Assembly (NCBI GenBank): GCA_032250735.1
Contig: JAVVEP010000011.1
Coordinates: 31,661-95,660, forward strand
DNA from: Gammaproteobacteria bacterium
Lineage (GTDB): Bacteria > Pseudomonadota > Gammaproteobacteria > SZUA-152
Length of the DNA: 64,000 bases
Direction of reading: 5' to 3'
A program made the translations under genes and the position numbers. The notes below the pieces were generated by a model. That model did not search any database. It saw only the letters and a list, made by a program, of their open reading frames with translations, and had not been told where the DNA came from. Position 1 is the stretch's first letter. Each line of letters starts with the position of its first letter. Below, piece by piece: positions 48,620 through 58,121 of the stretch.

Positions 48620-49967
48620 GAACGATTATCCATTGACTATAGAACTGACAGACAAACCCGGCTCCCCTCGCATCATCTCCCGGCCGGAGCACATCATTAC
48701 CCGCGCGAATATTAATGAGGCGGCGCTGAAGGTGCTGTACCGGCTCAGGGCGGCGGGCTTCCAGGCCTTCCTGGTGGGCGGCGGGGTGCGGGATCTGCTG
48801 CTGGGACGGGAGCCCAAGGATTTTGATGTGGCCACCGACGCCCACCCCGAGGCGGTCAACGAGCTGTTTCGCAACAGCCGCCTGATCGGCCGCCGTTTCA
48901 AGTTGGTGCATGTGCGCTTCGGCCGCGAGATCATCGAGGTCGCCACCTTCCGCGGCACCCACGAGGAAGAAAACACCGAGCAGGGCCGTATTGAAGACGG
49001 CATGATTCTGCGCGACAACGTCTACGGCAGCCTGGAAGAGGATGCCTGGCGTCGCGATTTCACCATCAACTCCCTGTACTACGACATCAGCGACTTCTCC
49101 GTGGTGGATTACACCGGCGGTCTCGACGACCTGGAAAACGGCCTGCTGCGCATCATCGGTGACGCCCGTCAGCGTTATCAGGAAGACCCGGTGCGGATGC
49201 TGCGTGCGGTACGCTTTGCCGCCAAGCTGGGTTTCCGTATCCATGCCGACTCCGAGTTACCCCTGACCGAACTGGGTGAGCGCCTGGAGGCCGTGCCACC
49301 GGCGCGCCTGTTCGATGAGATCCTCAAGCTGTTCATGACCGGTTATGCACTGGAGACCTTCGAGCTGCTGCGCCACTACGACCTGTTCCGTTATCTGTTC
49401 GAGATGACCGATGACGCGCTGTCTCGACAGGAGCACGGCTTTCCACACATGCTGGTGTCCAGGGGTCTGTTTAACACCGACGAGCGGGTGTCCGCCGGCA
49501 AGCCCGTTACCCCGGCCTTCCTGTTTGCCATCTTGCTGTGGGAGCCGGTGCGCGAGCAGGCCCTCGCCCTGCAGGCCGAGGGCGTCAGTGAGATCCAGTC
49601 ACTGCAGATCGCCAGTGAGTCGGTGATCGCCGCGCAGGTGCAGCGCGTCGCCCTGCCCAAACGCTTCAGCCTGCAGACGCGTGAGATCTGGGTGATGCAG
49701 GCGCGACTGAAACGCCGTAATGGCAAGCGGGCGGAGCGCCTGTTCGAACAGACCCGCTTTCGCGCCGCGTACGATTTCCTGCTGCTGCGCGCAGAGTCGG
49801 GTGAAGACGAGCTCAAACCGCTGGCGGACTGGTGGACGCAGTACCAGGAACTCAATACCGACAGCCGCGCCAGCCTGGCGCAGCAGGCGCCAACCTCCCC
49901 CGCAGAACCGGCCACCAAAAAGCGTCGTCGTCGGCGCAGAAAACCCAGCCAGGGCAACGCCGGATAG
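48612..49967 (+). CDS. pcnB: Poly(A) polymerase I
   Basis: 451 residues of class II nucleotidyltransferases: GFQAFLVGGGVRDLLLGREPKDFDVATDA holds the catalytic GG and DxD (in parts), then RFKLVHVRFG and DAWRRDFTINSLYYD, and a basic end (KKRRRRRRKPS) as in PcnB. It adds poly(A) tails to RNA. The TTG at 48612 is the first start in frame; no ribosome site is seen, so the start is uncertain. It overlaps folK by one base. Confidence 0.92.
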   Translation: MLKNDYPLTIELTDKPGSPRIISRPEHIITRANINEAALKVLYRLRAAGFQAFLVGGGVRDLLLGREPKDFDVATDAHPEAVNELFRNSRLIGRRFKLVHVRFGREIIEVATFRGTHEEENTEQGRIEDGMILRDNVYGSLEEDAWRRDFTINSLYYDISDFSVVDYTGGLDDLENGLLRIIGDARQRYQEDPVRMLRAVRFAAKLGFRIHADSELPLTELGERLEAVPPARLFDEILKLFMTGYALETFELLRHYDLFRYLFEMTDDALSRQEHGFPHMLVSRGLFNTDERVSAGKPVTPAFLFAILLWEPVREQALALQAEGVSEIQSLQIASESVIAAQVQRVALPKRFSLQTREIWVMQARLKRRNGKRAERLFEQTRFRAAYDFLLLRAESGEDELKPLADWWTQYQELNTDSRASLAQQAPTSPAEPATKKRRRRRRKPSQGNAG

Positions 49968-50500
49968 TGGTCATCGCTTACGTGGGGCTGGGCAGCAATC
50001 TGGACCGGCCCGCAACCCAGGTACAGGAGGCGCTGGCAGAATTGCAGACCCTGCCGCAGAGCCGCTGCCTGGCCCACTCCTCCCTGTATCGCAGTAAGCC
50101 GATGGTTGCCGCGGGCGACAGCGCCGAGGACCAGGCCGACTATATCAATGCCGTCGCCGCCCTGGAAACCGCCCTGCCGCCCGCCGTGCTGCTGACCGAA
50201 CTACAACACCTGGAGGCCCTGCACCAGCGTATACGCACCCGGCGCTGGGGCCCGCGGACCCTGGATCTTGACCTGCTGCTGTACGCCGACTGGCGCATCA
50301 ATACCCCCACACTGACCGTCCCCCACCCGGGACTGTATGAACGCAACTTCGTCCTGTATCCTCTGGCCGAGGTCGTGGACGAGCTCGCGGCCGGGATCGC
50401 CACCGAGCCGACGGAGCGTCTGCAGATCCCCGGTCGGGGAACCCTGGCCAGCCTGCTGGCGAGCTGTCCGCGCAACGGACTGGAAAAACTAAATCACTAA
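49967..50500 (+). CDS. folK: 2-amino-4-hydroxy-6-hydroxymethyldihydropteridine pyrophosphokinase
   Basis: 177 residues starting VIAYVGLGSNL with GTG at 49967, which shares a base with the stop of pcnB. The signature RRWGPRTLDLDLLLY and VPHPGLYERNFVL are conserved. It is an early enzyme of folate synthesis. The order pcnB-folk-(x)-panB-panC is typical. Confidence 0.95.
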   Translation: MVIAYVGLGSNLDRPATQVQEALAELQTLPQSRCLAHSSLYRSKPMVAAGDSAEDQADYINAVAALETALPPAVLLTELQHLEALHQRIRTRRWGPRTLDLDLLLYADWRINTPTLTVPHPGLYERNFVLYPLAEVVDELAAGIATEPTERLQIPGRGTLASLLASCPRNGLEKLNH

Positions 50501-50517
50501 CAAGAGTTAGACCTACC

Positions 50518-51171
50518 ATGAGTTCTGGGGAAATCCCGCGTTATATTGTCATCGAAGGGCCGATCGGGGTGGGTAAGACCAGCCTCGCCACACGGCTGGC
50601 GGGCGATTTTGGTGGCGAACTGCTGCTGGAGGGGGCGGAAGAAAATCCCTTTCTGGAACGTTTTTATCGCAACCCCCGCCACGCGGCCCTGCCCACCCAG
50701 CTGTTTTTCCTGTTTCAACGCGCCCAGCAAATCCAGGCGCTGCGCCAGTCGGACATGTTTGCGCCGGTACGGGTAGCGGACTTCATCCTGGAAAAGGATC
50801 GTCTGTTTGCCCAGCTCACCCTGGACGACCATGAACTGAAACTTTATGAACAGGTCTATGACAATATCACTGTCGATGCCCCGCAGCCGGACCTGGTGAT
50901 CTACCTGCAGGCCCCCGTGGATGTGCTGCTGAACCGGGTGCAAAAGCGCGGCCGGGATTACGAACGCTTTATCGAAACCAACTATCTGCAACGCCTGGTC
51001 GAGGCCTATACCCGGTTCTTCTATCACTACACGGCAACGCCGCTGTTGATCGTCAACGCCGCCGACATCGACCTGGTGAACAACGATCAGGATTACAAAT
51101 TGTTGCTGGATCGCCTGAGTAAATCCATCAGTGGCCGGCACTATTTTAATCCCGGATCCTTTGATCTCTGA
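50518..51171 (+). CDS. Deoxynucleoside kinase family protein
   Basis: 217 residues: P-loop EGPIGVGKTSLA (about 13-24), EKDR motif of the dNK/dGK family, and the lid region KRGRDYERFI. Such kinases phosphorylate deoxynucleosides for salvage. It is inserted between folK and panB, a position seen in several gammaproteobacteria. Substrate specificity is not clear. Confidence 0.87.
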   Translation: MSSGEIPRYIVIEGPIGVGKTSLATRLAGDFGGELLLEGAEENPFLERFYRNPRHAALPTQLFFLFQRAQQIQALRQSDMFAPVRVADFILEKDRLFAQLTLDDHELKLYEQVYDNITVDAPQPDLVIYLQAPVDVLLNRVQKRGRDYERFIETNYLQRLVEAYTRFFYHYTATPLLIVNAADIDLVNNDQDYKLLLDRLSKSISGRHYFNPGSFDL

Positions 51172-51256
51172 CGCCGGAAAACGGCCGTTATTTTCAGGCC
51201 GGCGTTTCGATACAGCGATCTAAACACAAAACATCCACCCAACTGAGGATGCCTGC

Positions 51257-52051
51257 ATGAGCCGCATCACTACCTCTACTCTGCGCAACATGAAACAGGC
51301 CGGTGAAAAGATCACCTGCCTCACCGCCTATGACGCCAGCTTCGCCCAGATCCTTGAACAGGAGGGCGTGGAAATCCTGCTGGTGGGAGACTCCCTGGGC
51401 ATGGTGATCCAGGGCCATGACAGCACCCTGCCTGTGAAGCTGGGCGACATGATCTACCACACCCAGACGGTGCGTGCCGTCAACAACCGGGCCCTGGTGA
51501 TGGCCGACATGCCATTCATGACCTACGCCAGCCCGATGCAGGCACTGGCCAGTGCCGGTCGACTGATGAAAGAGGGGGGCGCACACATGGTGAAGCTGGA
51601 AGGCGGCGCGCCCATGGTGGAAACGGTGCGTCACTTGGCCGAACATGGCATTCCGGTGTGCGCCCATCTGGGCCTGTTGCCGCAGTCGGTCAACAAACTG
51701 GGCGGATACAAGGTGCAGGGCCGTAATGAAAAAGAGGCGCAGGCGATGCTGAACGATGCGCGCGCGATGGAAGATGCCGGGGCCGACATCTTGTTGTTAG
51801 AGTGTGTGCCGGCATTGCTGGCGGCGGAGATTACCGCCGCCGTCGAGGTGCCGGTGATTGGCATCGGCGCCGGGCCGCAGTGTGATGCGCAGGTGCTGGT
51901 GCTGTATGACATGCTGGGCATCACGCCGGGCAAGCGGCCGCGTTTCTCCCGGGATTTTCTCCAGCAGTCCGGCGACATCCGTGGCGCCGTGCGCGCCTAT
52001 GTGCAGGCGGTGAAAGATGGCAGTTTCCCCGCCGAAGAGCACTGCTTTTAG
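51257..52051 (+). CDS. panB: 3-methyl-2-oxobutanoate hydroxymethyltransferase
   Basis: 264 residues, standard length: [63 protein letters not shown] and [18 protein letters not shown]. It makes ketopantoate, the first committed step to pantothenate. The next gene is panC, 16 bp downstream. Confidence 0.96.
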   Translation: MSRITTSTLRNMKQAGEKITCLTAYDASFAQILEQEGVEILLVGDSLGMVIQGHDSTLPVKLGDMIYHTQTVRAVNNRALVMADMPFMTYASPMQALASAGRLMKEGGAHMVKLEGGAPMVETVRHLAEHGIPVCAHLGLLPQSVNKLGGYKVQGRNEKEAQAMLNDARAMEDAGADILLLECVPALLAAEITAAVEVPVIGIGAGPQCDAQVLVLYDMLGITPGKRPRFSRDFLQQSGDIRGAVRAYVQAVKDGSFPAEEHCF

Positions 52052-52067
52052 ACAGGATCATCCCCTG

Positions 52068-52934
52068 ATGAAAACGATCGAGACGATTGCCGAGCTGCGC
52101 GCCACGCTCGCCCAATGGCGACAGGCCGGCGAGCGTGTGGCACTGGTGCCCACCATGGGCAATCTACATGCCGGACATTTGCAGTTGGTCGAAAAGGCGC
52201 GGGCCGAGGCTGAACGGGTGGTGGTAAGTATTTTTGTCAATCCCCTGCAGTTTGGCGATGCCGGCGGCGGTGACTTTGACCGTTACCCGCGCACCTTCAG
52301 CGAAGACCGCCGCAAACTCTCCATGCTTGACGCTGCCCCTGATGCACTGTTTTCCCCCTCGGTCGCCGAGGTCTATCCCGGCGGCTTTGAACAGGAGACC
52401 CGGGTCGAAGTCCCCGTGATATCCAACATGCTGTGTGGCGCATTTCGGCCGGGCCATTTTGTGGGGGTCGCGACCATCGTCGCCAAGCTGTTCAATATGG
52501 TCCAGCCGGATGTCGCCCTATTTGGCGAGAAGGACTATCAGCAGTTACAGGTGATCCGTCGTCTGGCCGCCGACCTGTGTTTCCCCGTCGAGATCATCGG
52601 CCTGCCCACGGTGCGGGAACAAAGTGGCCTGGCCATGAGTTCGCGCAATCAGTATCTCTCTGCGGAGGAGCGTGAACATGCCGCCGTGCTGTATCAAACC
52701 CTGCTCCGGGCACAACAGCAAATAGCCTCCGGTGATAGAGACCTCGCGGCAATTCAGGCGCAGGCCAGTGCGCGTCTGAGTGAGGCCGGGTTTCGGCCGG
52801 AATATGTCGAGCTGCGACGCCAGCAGGACTTGCTGCCTGCCAGTGATCAGGATCGTGAGCTGGTGATGCTGGTCGCGGCCTGGCTGGGCGAGGCGCGCCT
52901 TATCGACAATATTCTGCTGACTATTGCGGAATAA
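52068..52934 (+). CDS. panC: Pantothenate synthetase
   Basis: 288 residues: VPTMGNLHAGHLQLVEKA with the HxGH nucleotide motif, VSIFVNPLQFG, LFGEKDYQQLQVI, and SSRNQYLSAEER. It joins pantoate and beta-alanine. The start ATG at 52068 has AGGA about 12 nt upstream. panD is not in the cluster. Confidence 0.96.
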   Translation: MKTIETIAELRATLAQWRQAGERVALVPTMGNLHAGHLQLVEKARAEAERVVVSIFVNPLQFGDAGGGDFDRYPRTFSEDRRKLSMLDAAPDALFSPSVAEVYPGGFEQETRVEVPVISNMLCGAFRPGHFVGVATIVAKLFNMVQPDVALFGEKDYQQLQVIRRLAADLCFPVEIIGLPTVREQSGLAMSSRNQYLSAEEREHAAVLYQTLLRAQQQIASGDRDLAAIQAQASARLSEAGFRPEYVELRRQQDLLPASDQDRELVMLVAAWLGEARLIDNILLTIAE

Positions 52935-52986
52935 GACCGGCCGTTCTGGCTCCACGTCACGTAGCGGCCTTGACCGCGCCCCGTTA

Positions 52987-53403
52987 TTAATCCTCGATCC
53001 GTCCCCGCAGCGCCTTGGTCTTGCCACGCTGCGTCTTGCTGTCCATGCGTCGCTGCCGGGAGCCCTTGGTGGGCTGGGTAGGGCGTCTGGGTTTTTGCGT
53101 CGCGGCGACACTCTGGATCAACTCCCGCAGGCGTTCGAGGGCATCCTCGCGGTTTTTTTCCTGGGTGCGAAAGCGCTGTGCCTTGATGACAATCACCCCC
53201 TCCTTGCTGATCCGCCGGTCGGACAGATTCAGTAAGCGGCTCTTGTAGAAATCGGGCAGGGAGGCGGCATTGATGTCAAATCGCAGGTGAATCGCCGAGG
53301 CGACCTTGTTGACGTTCTGCCCGCCGGCGCCCTGCGCCCGAATCGCCGTGAGTTCGATCTCCTCCTCGGGGATGGAGACATTCTGGGAAATCTTTAGCGC
53401 CAC
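52987..53403 (-). CDS. arfB: Alternative ribosome-rescue factor ArfB (YaeJ-like)
   Basis: 138 residues: GGQ-containing segment RAQGAGGQNVNKVAS (about 23-37), and a basic C-terminal tail (RRPTQPTKGSRQRRMDSKTQRG) that enters the empty mRNA channel of stalled ribosomes, where the GGQ loop hydrolyses peptidyl-tRNA. Convergent with panC. A MITE-like repeat lies 48 bp upstream. Confidence 0.92.
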   Translation of the reverse strand: MALKISQNVSIPEEEIELTAIRAQGAGGQNVNKVASAIHLRFDINAASLPDFYKSRLLNLSDRRISKEGVIVIKAQRFRTQEKNREDALERLRELIQSVAATQKPRRPTQPTKGSRQRRMDSKTQRGKTKALRGRIED

Positions 53404-53451
53404 CGTGGGTTCCTTCCTTTTATCTGCTTCGCTGTTTTACTAACAAGGCGC

Positions 53452-53557
53452 ATGGAAAGGATACCCTTCAATCAAGACCGTCAGCAGCAGGGATGCTGCT
53501 GTCGAGCGTACATGGATGTAATTTCAGCGTGTCTTGATTGAAGGGTATCCTTTTCAT
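53452..53557. mobile_element. MITE/ERIC-like element B with 27-bp terminal inverted repeats
   Basis: Arms 53452-53478 and 53531-53557 match at 26 of 27 positions. The core has an inner hairpin AGCAGCA-ggga-TGCTGCT and the stretch CGTACATGGATGTA, which I recall from dispersed repeats of gammaproteobacteria. It has no gene. It lies between arfB and the HTH-ferredoxin-reductase gene. Confidence 0.75.
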
Positions 53558-53596
53558 GTGACTCAATAGTATCTAGGGGGCCTTGACCGCAGTGGT

Positions 53597-55069
53597 TCAG
53601 TCATCAATGGCCGTGGTGATCAGCTGGGCCTTGGGCAGGCCCGCCGCCAGCAGCCGGTTTGCGGCCTGCTCGACAAGATGCCCGGGTCCGGCGATATACA
53701 CGTCGGCTGCGTCAAGCGCGGTCGGCTGGCCCAGCAGCTGTTCAACACCATCTCCGGCTCCACCTTCGGCGCCATCTTCGGCAACAACAGGATGATAGTG
53801 AAAGTCCTCCAGGGCGTCGTCCCAGGCCCGACACAGATTATGCAGATACAGGTCTTCTTTTCGCTCGACGACCCAGAACAGATCCATGCTGGCGGGGATC
53901 TCCAGCGCCATGGCGTGTTCGATGAGGCTCTTGATCGGCGCAAAACCCGCGCCATAGGCAAGGTAGCGCTGTGGACGTTGCGACTCGTGGTTAAACAGAA
54001 AACTGCCATGTGGCCCGGTGAGGGTGACCTCGTCTGTCTTTTTGAGGTTATTTGATACTGCCGTGACAAAGGGCGAGTCGTTATCGCAGGGGATATGAAA
54101 CAGAAGATTGCGGTCATCGCAGGGGCAGCTGGCAATGGCAAGCTCCGCGCTGAGGTTGTCGCCCAGTGTCAGGGTCACGGATTGACCGGCCAGGAATCGC
54201 AGTCGCTGTATGCGCGGCGTCTGCAGGTGCATGATGAGTATCTTGTCGGTGGGCCGGCTAATGCCCTTCACCCGGGTGACGATTTCCTGGCTGGGGATGT
54301 CGCTTTCGTCGCTGGCCTCCAGGGCCTCGAGCACCACATCCGTCACTGCTGTGCAGGAGCACATCAGCACGTACTGCATGTTTTTTTCGGCCTCGCTGAG
54401 CACGTAGTCGTGCTGGCGTGTCTTTTTGACCTCACCGCTGATCACGCGCGCCTTACACAGTCCGCAGTTGCCATTGGTGCAGCCATAGTTCAGCGCCAGC
54501 CCGGAGCGTATGCCGGCGTCCAGGATGGAATTGTTGCCCTCCAACCAGAACTCATGATTGCTGGGCTGGATTTTGATGTGTGCAGCCATAATGCGCAGTA
54601 CCGTATCGTTGGCGAATAGATCGTTGCGGGGATCATTGGGTGTTGCCGGTTCCGACAGGATGCCCACTGTCCAGTGCAATAAACCGTCGATGGCCTTTTT
54701 GCTGGGCGCCTCGCCGAGGTCACGCAGGCGCAGGCTGATCTGTTCCAGAATGGTCTGGTATTGTGCCAGGTGGGCACGGGTGGCGGCCAGTTCCCGTCCC
54801 AGTTCTGCAACGCGTTCCGTCAGTACATCGGCGCTGGGCAACAGGTGCTCGCGTACCCGTCGGGCAAAGGCATGTTTTTTGATGTACTGGACCCGTTCAT
54901 ATTCGGAGTCATGTTGCAGTTCGGTATCAGGGAACAGCGCCAACAGATCATCGATGCGAATCTTGCCCTCGAAGGTGGCGAGCTTCTGGTCGTGAATTTT
55001 ACGCTGTAGTGTGCCGCGTGACACGCCGATCAGGCGCGCGGCACGGAACACAGGAATAAGTTGGGGCAT
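53597..55069 (-). CDS. HTH / [2Fe-2S] ferredoxin / ferredoxin-NAD(P) reductase fusion
   Basis: 490 residues in an unusual order. Residues 1-48 form a Fis- or excisionase-like helix-turn-helix (LIPVFRAARLIGVSRGTLQRK). A coiled coil spans about 80-120. A plant-type ferredoxin domain at about 163-250 has Cys197-x4-Cys202-x2-Cys205-x31-Cys237. The oxidoreductase part holds an FAD region whose Arg-x-Tyr-Ser motif is replaced (ELAIAS at 309-314) and a good NAD(P) motif YGAGFAPIKS (372-381), with VYIAGPGHLVEQA near the end; the usual aromatic C-terminus is missing. This could be a redox-sensing regulator that gates DNA binding. No substrate or target is known. It stands alone between two repeats. 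Confidence 0.88.
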   Translation of the reverse strand: MPQLIPVFRAARLIGVSRGTLQRKIHDQKLATFEGKIRIDDLLALFPDTELQHDSEYERVQYIKKHAFARRVREHLLPSADVLTERVAELGRELAATRAHLAQYQTILEQISLRLRDLGEAPSKKAIDGLLHWTVGILSEPATPNDPRNDLFANDTVLRIMAAHIKIQPSNHEFWLEGNNSILDAGIRSGLALNYGCTNGNCGLCKARVISGEVKKTRQHDYVLSEAEKNMQYVLMCSCTAVTDVVLEALEASDESDIPSQEIVTRVKGISRPTDKILIMHLQTPRIQRLRFLAGQSVTLTLGDNLSAELAIASCPCDDRNLLFHIPCDNDSPFVTAVSNNLKKTDEVTLTGPHGSFLFNHESQRPQRYLAYGAGFAPIKSLIEHAMALEIPASMDLFWVVERKEDLYLHNLCRAWDDALEDFHYHPVVAEDGAEGGAGDGVEQLLGQPTALDAADVYIAGPGHLVEQAANRLLAAGLPKAQLITTAIDD

Positions 55070-55266
55070 GCCCGATGGACCTCAAGTGCTAATGCAACAT
55101 GTTTAATGTAAAGGATTAGAAACTAGCCGCCCGCTGGCGTAAAGGCAAGGGCTGTGGGCGCATCGTCACATCGCTGTCCTGTTCTGTAAACCGCTGAACT
55201 GTGCGCGAGTCGCTGCATTTTTTGTCTCAGCGGACGATATTGTTACCGCCATAGAAGGAGGTATTC

Positions 55267-55299
55267 ATGGGGGCATCAATGGAGCATTACAGATTATGA
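55267..55299 (+). CDS. 10-residue leader peptide coupled to the PilZ gene
   Basis: ATG at 55267 follows AGAAGGAGGTATTC, an ideal ribosome site. The ten-codon ORF MGASMEHYRL ends with TGA at 55297-55299, overlapping the ATG of the next gene (ATGA at 55296-55299). The PilZ gene has no ribosome site of its own, so its translation probably depends on this leader. The function is inferred from arrangement. Confidence 0.55.
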   Translation: MGASMEHYRL

Positions 55300-55682
55300 A
55301 ATCAACGCGTCGTCGAAGGAAACTCGCCCGTTACGGCGTCGGCAGCCTGCACGCCCGCCTGCACCGTACCCGCCTGCTGGGCCTGATCGCCGATCAGGTG
55401 CAGGTCACTCCCCTCAATTTTAATGCGACGGGGCTGGCGTTTCGGCATTCACAACCACTCATCCCCGGGCAGCCCGTGGTGTTTGAGCTGAGCAAGGACC
55501 AGCACACGGCGGCCTCGGTGGTGGGTATTGTGCGTTACGCCACGCGCATGGAAAACCATTACCGCTGTGGCGTGGAATTTGATTTTGAGGCCAACGAGCA
55601 CATGCGTTCCGCGCAGCTACGGGAGACCCTGGCGGTGATCGAGGGACTCCTGCACGGCGTGGTCAATCTCACCACCGCGTAG
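55296..55682 (+). CDS. PilZ-domain protein (divergent)
   Basis: 128 residues: Arg-rich start (KSTRRRRKLARYGVGSL), the PilZ-like core with NFNATGLAF (variant D/NxSxxG), VVFELSK, and RCGVEFDF, then a helical end. The Arg motif is present but the domain is more divergent than the PilZ protein at 45409. Start chosen because the upstream leader peptide's stop overlaps it. It is convergent with the ABC permease gene, one base apart. Confidence 0.72.
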   Translation: MKSTRRRRKLARYGVGSLHARLHRTRLLGLIADQVQVTPLNFNATGLAFRHSQPLIPGQPVVFELSKDQHTAASVVGIVRYATRMENHYRCGVEFDFEANEHMRSAQLRETLAVIEGLLHGVVNLTTA

Positions 55683-56882
55683 TCACTCGGCACGCAAGGC
55701 CTCCACCGGATCCAGCCGCGCCGCGCGCTGGGCCGGCACCACGCCGGCCAGCAGACCGATCATCACCGCCAGCGCCTCCGCCGCGACCACATACACCCAG
55801 GGGGTATGCACCGGCAGGCCGGGCAACGCCAGGGTCAGCAACTGCGCACCTCCCACCCCCAGTAGCAGGCCGACGATGCCGCCGATACCTGCCAGCACCG
55901 CGGCCTCCCCCAGAAACAGCGAACCGACCTGCTGACGCTCGGCGCCCAGCGCCCGCAACAGGCCGATCTCCCCGGTGCGTTCGTTGGTGGCGATGGTCAT
56001 GATGGTGAAGATGCCGATGCCGCCCACCAGCAGTGAAATACTGCCCAGTGCCGCCACCGCGAAGGTCAGCACATTGAGCACATTGCCCAGCACCTCCATC
56101 ATCTGCTCCTGGGTGGTGATGGTGAAATCCTCCCGGCCGTGGCGATTGATGAGGATGCGTTTGATCGCCGCGACCACCTCATCGACATCGGCGCCTTCCT
56201 CATACAGCACATCGATCTCCATCAGCCCCTCGCGATTGAACAGCGACAGGGCGCGCGCGGCAGGGATGTACACCGTGTCATCCAGATCCATGCCCAGCAC
56301 CTGACCCTTGCTCTCCATCACCCCGACGATGCGATAGCGCTCGCCGCCGACGCGGATGTGTTCGCCCAGCGGATTGGTGGTGCCAAACAGCTCCCGCTGC
56401 AGGGTGCTGCCCAGCACCGCAAAGGCGCGCGGCGTGCGCGGGTCATCCTGCGGCAGGAACTGCCCCAGCCGCACGCGCATGGAAAAGGCCTCGGGCATAT
56501 CGGGCCCCATGCCAAACACGGTGGTGCGGCGGGTCTTGTTGGCCACCTTCACCTCGGCATTGCCCTGGGTCGCCGCCACTACGGTACGGGCGCGCGGCAC
56601 CCGCCGCAGGGCCTCGGCATCCTCGATGCTGAGCGGCCGCACCGTGCCCATGATGCCCATCGGCGTACCGAGGGTGGTGGACTTGCCGGGATTGATACCG
56701 ATCAGGGTGGTGCCGAACTGGGTGAATTCGCTGAGCACAAAACGGTGGATGCCCTCCCCGATGGAGGTCAGCAACACCACTGCACCGATGCCCACGGCAA
56801 TGCCCAGAATCGTCAGCCCGCTGCGCATGCGGTGGGCAACAATCGATGAGCCGGTGAGCTGGATGTGATCTCGAAGGAGCAT
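55683..56882 (-). CDS. MacB-type ABC transporter permease (second permease)
   Basis: 399 residues: FtsX/MacB permease plan with an N-terminal helix (GLTILGIAVGIGAVVLLTSI), a large periplasmic domain (about 50-270) and three C-terminal helices. It ends an operon of adaptor, ATPase and two permeases. Two distinct permeases sharing one ATPase are characteristic of heterodimeric exporters. The intergenic gap to the first permease is 30 bp. Confidence 0.9.
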   Translation of the reverse strand: MLLRDHIQLTGSSIVAHRMRSGLTILGIAVGIGAVVLLTSIGEGIHRFVLSEFTQFGTTLIGINPGKSTTLGTPMGIMGTVRPLSIEDAEALRRVPRARTVVAATQGNAEVKVANKTRRTTVFGMGPDMPEAFSMRVRLGQFLPQDDPRTPRAFAVLGSTLQRELFGTTNPLGEHIRVGGERYRIVGVMESKGQVLGMDLDDTVYIPAARALSLFNREGLMEIDVLYEEGADVDEVVAAIKRILINRHGREDFTITTQEQMMEVLGNVLNVLTFAVAALGSISLLVGGIGIFTIMTIATNERTGEIGLLRALGAERQQVGSLFLGEAAVLAGIGGIVGLLLGVGGAQLLTLALPGLPVHTPWVYVVAAEALAVMIGLLAGVVPAQRAARLDPVEALRAE

Positions 56883-56912
56883 GGATTCTAACGCTGAGTA
56901 GTCACTGTCGCG

Positions 56913-58121
56913 TCAGTGCCGCGCCAGTGCCTGCACCGGGTCCAGCCGGGCCGCACGCCGGGCCGGCAACAGTGAAAACAACAGGCCCGTGCCCAGCGCC
57001 ACGCCGATGGAGGCGACAAAGGCCCACCAGGGTGCGCCCACCGGCAGGGCCGGATAAAAATAGCCGATCACCCCGTTACCGAGCTGGCCGATCAGCACTC
57101 CCAGCCCGGCGCCCAGCATCGACAACAGGGCGGCCTCGGTCATGATCAACTGCACGATCTGTCGCCGGGGCGCCCCCAGCGCCTTCAAAAGACCGATCTC
57201 CGTGGTACGCTGCGACACCGCCACCAGCATCACGTTCATGATCAGGATACCGGCGACGGCCAGACTGATGCTGGCGATACCGGCCACGGTGAGGGTGAGC
57301 GCGTTGAACACCCTGTCGAAAGTGTCAAGCACCGCATCCTGGGTGATGATAGTGACGTCCTCCTCGCCCTGATGCCGTTCGCGCAGGGTGTTGCGGACAT
57401 GTTCGATGGCGCGCGGCAGCGCCTCGCGGCTGCGGGCGTCCACCAGGATGCGAAACAGCGAGGCGGTGTTAAACAGCATCTGTGCCGCGGCGACCGGGAT
57501 GAAGGCGACGTTTGCAGTGTCGATGTCAAAGGTGCGCCCCTCCGAGGCCATGATGCCGATCACCCGAAAGCGTCGGTCACCGATGCGCACCCATTCACCC
57601 AGCGCATTTTGCGCGCCAAACAGATCCTGCTTGAGCTCGCCGCCCAGCACCGTCACAAAATCGGCGCGGTCGATGTCGCCCTCCGGCAGGAAACGACCGC
57701 GGGTCAGCTCGAGGTGTCGCACCTTCATCAGCGCCGCGCTTGAACCGACAATGGTGATGTCGCGTTCCAGCCCCCTGGCGGAGATCGGCGCGGCGCCGAC
57801 ATTAATCGGCGCCATGTGTCGGACCAGCGACGAGCGCGAGACGGCCAGGGCGTCGTTGAGGGTGAGGTCGCGCGGGGTGTCGGTAAAAAATCCGGCCGGG
57901 CCACCGCCGATGGTCTCGGACTTTCCCGGCAGGACAATGATCAGGTTGGTGCCCAGGGAGGAGAACTCGCCGGTGACGTAGCGCCTGGCCGCCTCCCCCA
58001 GCGAGGTCAGCACCAGCACCGAGGCGACGCCGATGCTCATCGCCAGCAGCATCAGCAGGGTACGGGTGCGATAGCCACGCAGGGCGTCGAAGGCAAAGCG
58101 GGTGGCGTCGCGCACTTTCAC
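56913..58121 (-). CDS. MacB-type ABC transporter permease (first permease)
   Basis: 402 residues with the same plan: helix 1 (TLLMLLAMSIGVASVLVLTSL), a periplasmic domain (about 45-275), and helices at about 280-300, 335-360 and 370-395. It starts just within the ATPase gene (ATGA-type overlap). Substrate unknown; MacB-like exporters move peptides, haem precursors or lipoproteins. Confidence 0.9.
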   Translation of the reverse strand: MKVRDATRFAFDALRGYRTRTLLMLLAMSIGVASVLVLTSLGEAARRYVTGEFSSLGTNLIIVLPGKSETIGGGPAGFFTDTPRDLTLNDALAVSRSSLVRHMAPINVGAAPISARGLERDITIVGSSAALMKVRHLELTRGRFLPEGDIDRADFVTVLGGELKQDLFGAQNALGEWVRIGDRRFRVIGIMASEGRTFDIDTANVAFIPVAAAQMLFNTASLFRILVDARSREALPRAIEHVRNTLRERHQGEEDVTIITQDAVLDTFDRVFNALTLTVAGIASISLAVAGILIMNVMLVAVSQRTTEIGLLKALGAPRRQIVQLIMTEAALLSMLGAGLGVLIGQLGNGVIGYFYPALPVGAPWWAFVASIGVALGTGLLFSLLPARRAARLDPVQALARH

